Shown here one piece after another: positions 31,885 through 40,084 of a stretch of DNA of 64,000 nt. The notes under the pieces were generated by a model, which saw only the letters and a program-made list of their open reading frames with translations, was not told the origin of the DNA and made no database searches. Both the position numbers and the translations under genes were made by a program. How positions within the stretch are numbered: the stretch's first letter is position 1; each line of letters opens with the position of its first letter. The DNA comes from Halorussus limi (GTDB taxonomy: Archaea > Halobacteriota > Halobacteria > Halobacteriales > Haladaptataceae): assembly GCF_023238205.1 (NCBI RefSeq), contig NZ_CP096659.1:868001-932000 (forward strand), written 5' to 3'.

Positions 31885-32457
31885 ATGGCCACCGACACGT
31901 CCCGATTCGGCGCGGAAGCCAACGTCTTCGAGAGTGACCTCGCGGGCGTCACCGTCCGGGGGAAGGCCCACGGCCTGAGCGCGTGGTTCGTCGTCGCGCT
32001 CCGCCTCATGATGGGCTACGCCTTCCTGCACTCCGGGTGGAGCAAACTGACGGCCGCCGAACCGTTCAGCGCCGCGGGCTACCTCACCCACGTCACGGCG
32101 GCTAGCCCGCTCTCGGGCCTGTTCCACTGGATGGGCCAGACCCCGTGGTTCGTGGAGTTCGTCAACCTCGCGGTCCCGTGGGGCGAGTTCCTCATCGGTC
32201 TCGGCCTGGTGGTGGGCGCGCTGACCCGCCTCGCGGCGTTCTTCGGCGCGTTCATGATGCTGATGTTCTACTTCGGCAACTGGGAGGTCGCCCACGGGTT
32301 CGTCAACGGCGACTTCGCGTACATGCTCGTGTTCCTCGCGGTGGCGGCGTTCGGCGCGGGTCGCCTCCTCGGACTCGACGCTCTCGTCGAGAAGTACGAA
32401 CTCGGCGGTGAGCGACTGGTCGAGAGGTACCCCAAACTCCGGTACGTCCTCGGATGA
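31885..32457 (+). CDS. DoxX family membrane protein
   Basis: 190-residue integral membrane protein with four hydrophobic helices. Typical DoxX features are RLMMGYAFLHSGWSKL at the first helix and WGEFLIGLGLVVGALTRLAAFFG in the middle. Related proteins are subunits of terminal oxidases or thiosulfate:quinone oxidoreductase, but most have unknown function. A GGAGG (31872-31876) precedes the ATG with normal spacing, and a TTATA element lies about 45 nt upstream, so this gene has a short leader. Confidence 0.88.
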   Translation: MATDTSRFGAEANVFESDLAGVTVRGKAHGLSAWFVVALRLMMGYAFLHSGWSKLTAAEPFSAAGYLTHVTAASPLSGLFHWMGQTPWFVEFVNLAVPWGEFLIGLGLVVGALTRLAAFFGAFMMLMFYFGNWEVAHGFVNGDFAYMLVFLAVAAFGAGRLLGLDALVEKYELGGERLVERYPKLRYVLG

Positions 32458-32538
32458 GCCACGGCGCAACCGAGGGCGTGCCGCGCAGCGGGGTCTCGCG
32501 ACCACAGATTTACCTGTTCTGCGACGCACGTCGGATGT

Positions 32539-33315
32539 ATGACAGCTGACTCCCCCGACAGCGACGCTTCCGCCGTCCGATTCAGCGAGCGAACGTGGAC
32601 CGAAATCGAGGCCGCGCTCGAAGGCCAGACGCGGACCGCCGTCGTCGCGGTCGGGTCGGTCGAACAGCACGGACCGCACCTCCCGGTCGCCACGGACGCG
32701 CTGATCGGCGACGCGCTCGCCGAGCGAATCGCCGAGAAACTCGGCGACGCGCTGGCCGCACCGACGATTCGGCCCGGCTGTTCGGGCCACCACATGGAGT
32801 TTCCCGGCACCATCACGATTCCGCCCGAGACCCTGATGGACCTGATTCGGTCGTACTGTCGGTCGCTGGACGAACACGGTTTCGAACACGTCGTCCTCGT
32901 CCCCACCCACGGCGGCAACTTCGCGCCGGTCAACACCGTCGCGCCGGAACTCGGGCGGGAACTCGACGCGAACGTCGTCGCAGTCGCGGACCTGCGCGAA
33001 CTCATGGAGTTACAGAACGAGGGGCTTCGAGAGGCGGGCGTCGAGTACGAGGAACCGGTCGTTCACGCCGGCGCGGTCGAGACGGCCGTGGTGTTGGCGG
33101 TCGCGGAGGAACTCGTCCGCACCGACGAACTCGAAGTCGGCCGCGAGGGCGAGATTTCGACCGCTCGCCTGCTCAGCGAGGGGTTCGCGGCCATCACCGA
33201 GAACGGCGTCCTCGGCGACCCCCGAGAGGGGACCGCCGAGGCCGGAGCGGCGATTTTAGAGCGGATAGCGGACGCGTACGTCGAGCGAATAGAGAGCGAG
33301 CGCGAGGCGGTCTGA
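32539..33315 (+). CDS. Creatininase family protein
   Basis: 258-residue metal-dependent amidohydrolase of the creatininase family. Landmarks are VAVGSVEQHGPHLPVATDAL (metal-binding E-x-H and D), the GHHMEFPGTI loop and VPTHGGNFAPVN. In archaea a member of this family acts as the formylamide hydrolase ArfB in flavin/F420 synthesis; whether this one does is unknown. It is monocistronic. Confidence 0.85.
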   Translation: MTADSPDSDASAVRFSERTWTEIEAALEGQTRTAVVAVGSVEQHGPHLPVATDALIGDALAERIAEKLGDALAAPTIRPGCSGHHMEFPGTITIPPETLMDLIRSYCRSLDEHGFEHVVLVPTHGGNFAPVNTVAPELGRELDANVVAVADLRELMELQNEGLREAGVEYEEPVVHAGAVETAVVLAVAEELVRTDELEVGREGEISTARLLSEGFAAITENGVLGDPREGTAEAGAAILERIADAYVERIESEREAV

Positions 33316-33318
33316 GCC

Positions 33319-33594
33319 TCAGTCGGCGTACAGCGAGTAGAGGATGACCGCGAATCCGACCGCGGTCAGCGCGCTCTCGACCACGAGCGCCCACGTCCCG
33401 GCGGTCGCCAGCAGGCGGTCCACGACGCCGGCGACCAGCGACCCGAGCGTGACCGCCCCGAACCCGAGCGCGAGCGCCCTGAGCGGCCGCGACCCGGTCC
33501 GCCGGTAGGCCTTGAACGCGAAGTAGGTGATGAGACCGCCCAGCACGAGCGTTATCGTCTTGAGCGCGACGATGGTCGAGGTGATGTGAACCAT
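33319..33594 (-). CDS. Small membrane protein paired with wHTH regulator (DUF7521-like)
   Basis: 91-residue protein with three hydrophobic helices (STIVALKTITLVLGGLITYFAF, LALGFGAVTLGSLVAGVV, ALVVESALTAVGFAVIL). The start at 33594 lies just after the stop of the wHTH gene, so the two are translated together. This regulator-membrane pair recurs in haloarchaea (DUF7521 by recall). The function is unknown; it may sense a membrane signal for the regulator. Confidence 0.75.
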   Translation of the reverse strand: MVHITSTIVALKTITLVLGGLITYFAFKAYRRTGSRPLRALALGFGAVTLGSLVAGVVDRLLATAGTWALVVESALTAVGFAVILYSLYAD

Positions 33595-33595
33595 C

Positions 33596-33973
33596 TCAGG
33601 TCTCCTTCCGGACCTCGGCCCAGAGGCCCGCGAGTTGTTCGTCGGCCGACTTGGTCGGGCGGGTGATGGACACCTCGAACTGGCGCTGGTCGTCCAAGAA
33701 CACCGAGACCTCCTCGAACGCGAGCGTGTACTCAGAGGTGTGGTGGCCGTCGGTCCGGATGGCGGTCGTCTCGGAGAGAATCGAGGCGTCGGTGAGTCGT
33801 TCGAGTTTGCGGTACGTGGTCGAGGTCGGGATGTCACACTGAGACGAGATTTCGCTGGCAGTCATGGGTTCGTCGAGTCGGCGGACGATCCGACGGCACT
33901 CCGGGTCGTCCAAGGCGTCGAGAACCGGTTGGAGTTCCGGGGAATCGCCGTCTCCGAACGGGTCGCGGACCAT
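33596..33973 (-). CDS. Winged helix-turn-helix regulator (ArsR-like)
   Basis: 125-residue DNA-binding protein. The N-terminal wHTH is visible in DDPECRRIVRRLDEPMTASEISSQCDIPTSTTYRKLERL, followed by a wing and a C-terminal beta-rich effector half. It is first in a two-gene operon with the small membrane protein. Its upstream region holds a triple TGCAAC repeat (34036-34066), a plausible operator. Confidence 0.85.
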   Translation of the reverse strand: MVRDPFGDGDSPELQPVLDALDDPECRRIVRRLDEPMTASEISSQCDIPTSTTYRKLERLTDASILSETTAIRTDGHHTSEYTLAFEEVSVFLDDQRQFEVSITRPTKSADEQLAGLWAEVRKET

Positions 33974-34035
33974 CTACTGGCTTTCGCCGTGAGAGAAACA
34001 TAAGCGGTTCGACTCGGAATTCGGGGTTGAGAGGG

Positions 34036-34066
34036 TGCAACGGACTGCAACTCACTGCAACGGACC
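34036..34066. repeat. Three TGCAAC direct repeats at exact 10-bp period
   Basis: TGCAACGGAC, TGCAACTCAC, TGCAACGGAC in tandem, about one helical turn apart. They lie between the divergent wHTH gene and response regulator gene, and are a candidate operator for a multimeric regulator binding one DNA face. Confidence 0.6.
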
Positions 34067-34131
34067 GCCCCATCGTTATAGGTGGAGTCCAAAGAGGAGA
34101 CGAGGCTGTTACGGTGCCGCCTGAACTCACC

Positions 34132-34512
34132 ATGCCCGACTTCCCCACGACCGAGACGCCGACCGTGCTGATAGTGGACGACAACCGCCCGCTAGCCGAC
34201 GGGTTCGCGAAAGCCCTCCACGACGAGTACGAGACGCTCACGGCATACAACGCCGCGGAAGCCCGGGAGTCGCTCCACGACGGGGTCGACGTCGTCCTGT
34301 TAGACCGCCGTCTGCCGGACACGCCGGGCGACCGACTGCTCGAAGAGATACGGGCCAGCGACTACGACTGTCGCGTGGCCATGGTGTCGGCCGAGGACCC
34401 GTCTACGGCCACCGACCTCGACTACGACTGCTATCTCACGAAGCCGCTCTCGGGAGTCGAAACGGTCCGACAGGTGGTCACGGACCTGCTCGGCGGAAAC
34501 GTCTCGTACTGA
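34132..34512 (+). CDS. Response regulator receiver-domain protein
   Basis: 126-residue CheY-like receiver domain with no output domain. TVLIVDDNRPLADGF has the acidic pocket, VVLLDRRLPD the phospho-accepting Asp, and LTKPLS the conserved Lys. No histidine kinase is adjacent. The ATG at 34132 fits the domain; a GTG at 34114 would add six residues and cannot be excluded. A TTATA element (34076-34080) lies upstream. Confidence 0.85.
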   Translation: MPDFPTTETPTVLIVDDNRPLADGFAKALHDEYETLTAYNAAEARESLHDGVDVVLLDRRLPDTPGDRLLEEIRASDYDCRVAMVSAEDPSTATDLDYDCYLTKPLSGVETVRQVVTDLLGGNVSY

Positions 34513-34621
34513 GACTCGAACACCGCACGCCGACGGTCGCGGTTCGGTAGACGGCGGACCCGCCGGTCACCTTCCCCGTTCGACGCGAACCCTTTTGTCC
34601 CTACTCGGAGTAAGAGTTACC

Positions 34622-35296
34622 ATGCGATTCGTTATCGTTGGTGCAGGACGGGTCGGCCTCCGTACCGCCCGCATCCTTCAGGAAGAGGGCCACGAGGTCA
34701 ACATCGTGGAGAACGACACCGACAAGGCCGACCGCGCCCGGGACGAGGGGTTCATGGTCGTCGAAGGGGACGGGGCCAGCGAGGAGATTCTCGAACAGAC
34801 CGACCTCGGGACCGCCGACGCCGTCGGCGGGTTGACCGGCGACCTCAACGTCAACTTCGCGGCGTGCATGATAGGGAAACACCACGGCTGTCGGACGGTG
34901 TTACGCATCGACGAGGACTACCGCGAGGACATCTACCACAAGTTCGCCGACGATGTGGACGAGGTAGTCTACCCCGAACGCCTCGGTGCGGCCGGGGCCA
35001 AGACGGCACTGCTCGGAGGCAATTTCAACGTTATCGCTGACTTGACCGAGCAACTCCAGTTGACGACCGTCGTCGTCTCCGACGAATCGCCGGTGGTCGG
35101 CAAGCAGGTCAGCGCGGTCGAACTCCCCGAGGACGCGCGTATCTACGCCCACGGCCGGGCCCGCGAGCGCATGACGATTCCGCTCCCGAACGCGACCATC
35201 GAGGGCGGCGACCAACTCGCGCTCATCGCCGACCAGACCGCGCTGTCGGCGGTCCGCCAGCAGTTGCAGGGCGAGGCGGCCGAGACCGCCGAGTAG
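34622..35296 (+). CDS. trkA: TrkA-type K+ transport regulatory protein
   Basis: 224-residue cytosolic gating subunit for Trk/Ktr potassium channels, important for salt-in osmoadaptation. It has an N-terminal Rossmann RCK_N domain (MRFVIVGAGRVGLRTARIL, then VENDTDKADRARDEG and VVEGDGA) and a C-terminal RCK_C domain (about 135-215, VVVSDESPVVGKQVSAV, ATIEGGDQLALI). The ATG at 34622 gives the canonical start, with a weak TTTTG element about 28 nt upstream. No membrane Trk subunit is adjacent. Confidence 0.9.
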   Translation: MRFVIVGAGRVGLRTARILQEEGHEVNIVENDTDKADRARDEGFMVVEGDGASEEILEQTDLGTADAVGGLTGDLNVNFAACMIGKHHGCRTVLRIDEDYREDIYHKFADDVDEVVYPERLGAAGAKTALLGGNFNVIADLTEQLQLTTVVVSDESPVVGKQVSAVELPEDARIYAHGRARERMTIPLPNATIEGGDQLALIADQTALSAVRQQLQGEAAETAE

Positions 35297-35943
35297 CCGT
35301 CGAAAGCGGCGGTTCGCGCTACCGGTTTTCGCGCGGGTAACGGGTACAAGCTCCCGAAAAAGACGGCGGAGGGCAGTGGGTAGCGCGGGGTCAGTGGTTG
35401 GCGCCCCGAGACGAGAACTTTCGTGGGAAGGGTTGGTGACACTGTGGCGAGAGGCCAACTCGCCGCCAGAGCCTCCGGCCCCGTCGGGACGCCGACCGGG
35501 AGACTGCTGCACGCTTCGCGCCCGAGCCGTCGGGCGCATTCTCTTCTTGGGCGGATTCGGACTTTGTTATGTGGCGTCTGCCCACGCCGTAGGCACCTGC
35601 TCATCGGAAACGACGGCCGGTCAAACGCGGTCTGTCGCACCCGTAACCGGCGGTTACTCGGTCGAAATCCTCGTTTCGGAATGGGGAGTGGGGAGAGGGT
35701 GGGGAGAGTGGTGGTGTGCCGGGCGCGCGGTGTGGGAGGATGGGGGAAGAGAGGCCGTCGATGCGCGCCCAGTCGGGCGTGAGAACGGCATCAACTTAAA
35801 ACTGCGTCAGACGGACGCCGGACGAATCGGCGGCGCATCGGCCCGCCCTCCGGCGAACTCGGCGGTCGCCCGACGGCCGAATCCGGGCGCTCGCGCTTGC
35901 CGGGTGGCCTACCTTCAAGGTCGGTCGGACCGAGTCGGACGGT
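35297..35943. other. Gene-free 647-bp region with RNA-like structure and a G-quadruplex motif
   Basis: No convincing coding frame is present; open frames here encode Cys/Trp/Arg-rich products unlike this acidic proteome. From about 35380 to 35550 the plus strand can form a series of hairpins. These are CGGGG/CCCCG (35386-35408), ACGA/TCGT (35411-35424), GTTGG/CCAAC (35432-35459), GTCGG-GACG-CCGAC (35483-35496) and a perfect 8-bp GCGCCCGA/TCGGGCGC stem with a 4-nt loop (35518-35537), followed by ATTCTCTTCTT. This suggests a structured non-coding RNA of roughly 170-200 nt ending in a terminator. A G4-type motif follows at 35683-35704. I do not recognise RNase P or SRP RNA signatures. Confidence 0.4.
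35518..35548 (+). terminator. Perfect 8-bp hairpin followed by T-rich tract
   Basis: GCGCCCGA-GCCG-TCGGGCGC then ATTCTCTTCTT. It could end the candidate RNA upstream of it or be one of its domains. Confidence 0.4.
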
Positions 35944-36810
35944 ATGCACGGAACCGGCGTGCCGTTGATTACGCCCTTCGACGCGGACGGTGACCTCGAC
36001 GAGGAGCGACTCCGCGAGGTGGTCAGATGGGTCGAAGACGGCGGGGTGGACTTCATCGTCCCCTGCGGGTCGAACAGCGAGGCCGAACTGATGGGCGTCG
36101 AGGAGCGCGCCCGCGTGGTCGAAGTCGTCGCGGACGAGACCGAGTTACCGGTCCTCGCCGGCACCGGCCACCCCGGCCTGAGCGAGACGCTTCGCCAGAC
36201 CGACCTCGCGGCCGAGGCCGGCGCGGACGCCGCGCTCGTCGTGACGCCGTTCTACTACGGCCACGACGGCGAGACGCTGGAGGCCTACTACCGGGACGTG
36301 GCCGACGAGAGTCCGATTCCGGTCTACCTCTACAGCGTGCCCACGTACACCGACGTGAAACTCTCACCGGAGGTGGTCGGCCGACTCGCGGGCCACGATA
36401 ACGTGGCCGGGATGAAGGATTCGAGCGGCGACATCGAGACGTTCCAGCGCGAGCGGAGACTGACCGACGACGAGGAGTTCGACCTGCTGGTCGGGAGCGG
36501 AAGCGTCTACGCCCACGCGCTCGCCTCGGGCGGCGACGGCGGCATCCTCGGACTGGCGAACGTCGCACCCGAACGGGCCAGCGAAATCTTCAAACTCCAT
36601 CAGGCGGGCGAAGACAGGTCGGCCCGCCAACTCAACGCCGAACTGGTCGAACTCAACCGCGCGGTCACGTCGAAGCACGGCGTACCGGGCGCGAAGGCCG
36701 CGATGGCCGAGCGAGGCGTCGACGCGGGGTATCCCCGCAAGCCACACCGGGAAGTCGGCGACGACGTGCGCGCCGAAATCGAGGCGCTGGTCGACGACCT
36801 GACGCCGTAG
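35944..36810 (+). CDS. Dihydrodipicolinate synthase/N-acetylneuraminate lyase family aldolase
   Basis: 288-residue TIM-barrel class I aldolase. The Schiff-base lysine is K158 in GMKDSSGD, with the catalytic Tyr in VYLYSVP (Y130). The usual GTTGE motif of DapA is replaced by CGSNSEAE at residues 41-48, so it may be a 2-keto-3-deoxy-sugar-acid aldolase or another family enzyme rather than lysine synthesis. It begins at the ATG at 35944 after the gene-free region, and no lysine pathway genes are nearby. Confidence 0.82.
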   Translation: MHGTGVPLITPFDADGDLDEERLREVVRWVEDGGVDFIVPCGSNSEAELMGVEERARVVEVVADETELPVLAGTGHPGLSETLRQTDLAAEAGADAALVVTPFYYGHDGETLEAYYRDVADESPIPVYLYSVPTYTDVKLSPEVVGRLAGHDNVAGMKDSSGDIETFQRERRLTDDEEFDLLVGSGSVYAHALASGGDGGILGLANVAPERASEIFKLHQAGEDRSARQLNAELVELNRAVTSKHGVPGAKAAMAERGVDAGYPRKPHREVGDDVRAEIEALVDDLTP

Positions 36811-36867
36811 CGAGTTCGAACCGCAGCGAACGACCGAAAACAGTCTCAGTTCCGCAGACGCTACGAC

Positions 36868-38067
36868 TCAGTCGCTCTTCGAGAGCGTCTGCAACACGCC
36901 GCTCACGAACGGCCGGGGGTCGTCCAAGCGCAAGAAGTCGAAGCGTGGTTGCCGGACCACCGACTCGCCGATTTCCCACGCGGTCTCCCGGAGCGTCGGG
37001 CGCTCGACGTACGGCGACTCGTCGCTGAGGACGCTGGCGAGGTAGCCGAGTTCGCCGTACAGCAGGTGGCTCCCGACGCCGAGTTCGTAGTCGGGGTCGA
37101 TTTCGTCGGTGCGGTCGCGCGACTGAAGCCAGTAGTTGAGCGGGAAGTCCGCGCCCGCCTGCACCGTCGAGGGGAGCGACTGCCACATGCGGGGGTTGAT
37201 TTCGGTCAGGTAGTACTCGCCGGTCTCCTCGTGTTCCATGTACTCGATGCAGGCGAGTCCGTGCCAGTCGAGTTCGCCCAGCAGATCACGGGCCACTCTC
37301 TCTAGTTCCGGGTCGTACATGGACTCGCGGTACACCCCGCCGCCGCCGGTGTAGGAGTTGCCCCGAATCTGGCGGTGCTGGAAGGTGGCGACCGGTTCGC
37401 CCTCGTCGTACAGCGCCGCGAACATGTACTCGTCGCTGGAGGGGACGAACTCCTGGACGATGGGAACGTGGTTCATCTCGGCGACCAACTCGTCGCGGTC
37501 GGGTTCCTCGTCCGGCCGGACGTGCGTGACGTGGTTGACCTCCTCGCACTCGTCCGGCGAGTGGGTGTCGACGTACCGGTCGGCCAGCAGGTTGTACCGC
37601 GACTTGACGATGTGGTCGCCGCTCCAGTCGTCGACGGCGTCGAGCGGCCGGGTCTCGGGAACCGGTGCGCCCGCCGTCTCGGCGGCCTCCGCGAGTTTCA
37701 CGCGGTCGTGGACCCGTTCCAGCGCGTCCATCGGCGGGACTTCGACCGCGGCGCGCTCGGCGAACTCCTCGCGGTAGCGCGACAGCAGGTAGGCGTCGTA
37801 CTCCCGAATCGGAATCACGGACCGCACGTCCTCGCGCGCGGCGAGGTCCAACAGCGCGTCCTTGTACGCGAGCAGGTCGTCGTCGGGCGAGGGGAGTCGG
37901 GCCGTCTCGTCGCAGAACCGCGAGGCGAACACCGGCACGCGGTCGTGTTCCGAGGCCGCGACGGTGCGGACGCCGCGCCGACCCAGCGAGCGCAGGCAGG
38001 GGTAGCTGTAGGGCGCGACGCCCGTCGGAATCAGGACCGACGGCGCGTCGTCGTTGGACGGAGACAT
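36868..38067 (-). CDS. ATP-grasp carboxylate-amine ligase family protein
   Basis: 399-residue ATP-grasp protein. The N-terminal Rossmann-like part (VLIPTGVAPYSYPCLRSLG, then ASEHDRVPVFASRFCDE) is followed by the ATP-grasp core (DHIVKSRYNLLADRY; VQEFVPSSDEYMFAALY; FQHRQIRGNSYTGGGGVYR) and the metal-binding YYLTEINPRMWQSL. It ligates a carboxylate to an amine or similar nucleophile; the substrate is unknown. The start at 38067 (MSPSNDDAP) has ACTAAAA about 25 nt upstream, so it is probably leaderless. Haloarchaeal homologues sometimes lie near cell-surface polysaccharide genes; here it is alone. Confidence 0.85.
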   Translation of the reverse strand: MSPSNDDAPSVLIPTGVAPYSYPCLRSLGRRGVRTVAASEHDRVPVFASRFCDETARLPSPDDDLLAYKDALLDLAAREDVRSVIPIREYDAYLLSRYREEFAERAAVEVPPMDALERVHDRVKLAEAAETAGAPVPETRPLDAVDDWSGDHIVKSRYNLLADRYVDTHSPDECEEVNHVTHVRPDEEPDRDELVAEMNHVPIVQEFVPSSDEYMFAALYDEGEPVATFQHRQIRGNSYTGGGGVYRESMYDPELERVARDLLGELDWHGLACIEYMEHEETGEYYLTEINPRMWQSLPSTVQAGADFPLNYWLQSRDRTDEIDPDYELGVGSHLLYGELGYLASVLSDESPYVERPTLRETAWEIGESVVRQPRFDFLRLDDPRPFVSGVLQTLSKSD

Positions 38068-38244
38068 GTCCCGGAGTTGGAACGCGGTGCGTTTTAGTAT
38101 GTGCCGACAAATCGCTCGTTTCACGGGCGTAGGGCGCTCTTTCCCGTCTCTAGGCTCGGTATACCGGTCGGTGTTCGCCCGCGATTCTCGACGGTGACGG
38201 GTCGGGGCGACTGCGGCGGGAACGAACTGCTCGACGCGAACGAA

Positions 38245-38931
38245 CTACTCGCGGGGACTCGCACGCGTCGCAGTCGCCTTGAACGACGCCACCACGTCCG
38301 AACCCGCCGCCAAGTCCAGTTTCTCGACGCTCGACATCGTGACAAGCGCGGCGAGGGTCGCGTCGGCGTCCACGTCGACGAAGACCCGCGCGACCTGCTC
38401 GCCGGCGTCGATGGCCGCGACGGTACCCGCGAAGCGGTTCCGGGCGCTCGTGGCCTCCGCGGCCGGGGCGTCGTCGGGCGCGTGGAGGGTCACGGCGTCG
38501 GCCCGAATCGCGACCTGTACGTCCTCGGCGTCCGTCGCGGGTGCGAGCGCCCGGACCCGCCCGGCCGGAGTTTCGACGGTGGCCAACTCCCCCTCGCGAG
38601 CGACCACCGAACCGGACAGAACCGTCTCCTCGACCTCCGCGGTGCCGGTGAACTCCGCGCGGAGGCGCTCAAACCGGGTCAAGAGGTCGCGGGCCTCGTC
38701 GGTCAGGCGGGACCCGCCGCCGCCCGACCCGCCGCGCTGGCGGGCCACCAGCGGCCCGAGCGCGTCTTCGAGCGCGGTCAGTCGCTGGTGGGCGCGGGAG
38801 TACGACCGGCCGAGCGCGTCGGCGGCCCGGTTGAGCGACCCCTGCTCGTCCACCGCGCGCAGGAGTTCGGCGTCGGCCGCGTCGAACTCCACCTCGTCGG
38901 CCCGGAGGTGGGCCTCGAATCCGGCGTCCAT
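38245..38931 (-). CDS. ModE-like molybdate-responsive regulator (LysR-type HTH + TOBE)
   Basis: 228-residue regulator. The N-terminal LysR-like HTH (FDAADAELLRAVDEQGSLNRAADALGRSYSRAHQRLTALEDALG) is followed by two TOBE/Mop-like segments (VLSGSVVAREGELATVETPAG and NRFAGTVAAIDAGEQVARVFVD, then VTMSSVEKLDLAAGSDV) that should bind molybdate or tungstate. It is divergent from the transporter operon across only 60 bp, so it probably represses that operon when oxyanion is plentiful. The start at 38931 gives the family's N-terminus. Confidence 0.88.
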   Translation of the reverse strand: MDAGFEAHLRADEVEFDAADAELLRAVDEQGSLNRAADALGRSYSRAHQRLTALEDALGPLVARQRGGSGGGGSRLTDEARDLLTRFERLRAEFTGTAEVEETVLSGSVVAREGELATVETPAGRVRALAPATDAEDVQVAIRADAVTLHAPDDAPAAEATSARNRFAGTVAAIDAGEQVARVFVDVDADATLAALVTMSSVEKLDLAAGSDVVASFKATATRASPRE

Positions 38932-38991
38932 ACCCGGACCAGAACGCGAGCGAGCAAAACCGTTATGTCTCGGGCGATAGAACGGAGGGTT

Positions 38992-40080
38992 ATGTCCAGA
39001 GGGGAACAACGCTCCCGCCGAGACCTGTTGAAGGCGACCGGTGCGCTCGGCGTCGCCGGACTCGCAGGGTGCGTCGGCGGAGAGTCGTCCGGTCAGGAGA
39101 CGACCACTGACGGCGAAAGCGAGACCACGACGGGAATCGGAAACGCGACCGAAGCGTCGGAGGACGCCCCGACGCCCACCGCCGATTCGGCGACCGTCTT
39201 CCACGCCGGAAGCCTCGCGCCGCCGTTCAGCGCGGCCGAACCCGAGTTCGAGGAGAAGTACGGCGTCACGGTGAACCGCGAAGCCAAGGGGTCGGTCGCG
39301 TCCACGAAGAAAATCACTACGCAGGGCCGGAGCGCCGACGTGCTGGGCGTCTCGGACTTCCGACTTATCCGGGACATGGTGGTGCCCGAGTACGGCAGTT
39401 GGTACGCCGTCTTCGCCACGAACGCGATGTCGCTCCAGTACCGCGAGGACTCGCCGGGCGCCGACGAAATCGGGCCGGACAACTGGTGGGAGATTCTCTC
39501 GCGGGACGGCGTGAAAGTCGGCCACAGCGACCCGGCCGTGGACCCCGGCGGCTACCGAGCGGTCATGGCGGTGCAGTTGGGCAAGGAGAAACTGGACGGA
39601 CAGCGTCTCTACGACCGACAGACCTACGACCGGATTCGGGACAACATGACCGTCCCCACCGGGACCGAGACCAAACTCGAGGGCCAGTTGAAGGCGGGGA
39701 AACTCGACTACGCGCTCTACTACCGGTCCATCGCCTCCCAGTCGGGACTGCCGCACGTGGACCTCCAACCCCACGTGGACCTCTCGAAACTGAACCGGAA
39801 GTACGCCCAACACTACGAGAAGGCGACGGTGACGGCGGGCGGCAACGAGTACGTCGGCGCGCCCATCGCCTACGGCATCACGGTCCCGAGCGTCGCCGAG
39901 GCCCCGGTCCGAGGCGCGCAGTGGGTCGAGTACATGATAACCGACCCCGGCCGGCGGATTCTGAAGAACAAGGGCCTGATTCCGAAGACGCCGGCGGTCG
40001 TCACGAAGGACGGCGACGTGCCCGCCCGCGTGGCGAAGCACGCGGAAGCAAAGACTTCAGTGGGTCCGCTCGAACTGTGA
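38992..40080 (+). CDS. wtpA: Molybdate/tungstate ABC transporter, substrate-binding lipoprotein (WtpA type)
   Basis: 362-residue binding protein with a Tat lipoprotein signal (RRDLLKATGALGVAGLAGC) and a Thr/Glu/Asp linker (residues about 32-65). The binding domain has VFHAGSLAPPFSAAEPEF, YAVFATNAMSLQY and VGHSDPAVDPGGYRAVMAVQL, which match WtpA. The ATG at 38992 has GGAGG just upstream; an ATG at 38965 is an alternative that adds nine residues before the Tat motif. First gene of a binding protein-permease-ATPase operon, with the ModE-like gene divergent. Confidence 0.9.
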   Translation: MSRGEQRSRRDLLKATGALGVAGLAGCVGGESSGQETTTDGESETTTGIGNATEASEDAPTPTADSATVFHAGSLAPPFSAAEPEFEEKYGVTVNREAKGSVASTKKITTQGRSADVLGVSDFRLIRDMVVPEYGSWYAVFATNAMSLQYREDSPGADEIGPDNWWEILSRDGVKVGHSDPAVDPGGYRAVMAVQLGKEKLDGQRLYDRQTYDRIRDNMTVPTGTETKLEGQLKAGKLDYALYYRSIASQSGLPHVDLQPHVDLSKLNRKYAQHYEKATVTAGGNEYVGAPIAYGITVPSVAEAPVRGAQWVEYMITDPGRRILKNKGLIPKTPAVVTKDGDVPARVAKHAEAKTSVGPLEL

Positions 40081-40084
40081 GACC

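Noticed and set aside
35380-35550. RNase P RNA or 7S SRP RNA
   Set aside because: I could not find the conserved core motifs of either RNA, and the structured part is shorter than expected.
35376-35993. Long plus-strand open frame of 205 codons in the gene-free region
   Set aside because: The product is rich in Cys, Trp and Arg and overlaps the well-supported aldolase start, unlike the acidic proteins of this genome.
38932-40041. N-terminal part of a minus-strand frame reaching into wtpA
   Set aside because: The ModE-like protein starts at 38931; the extension is antisense to wtpA and has no recognisable content.
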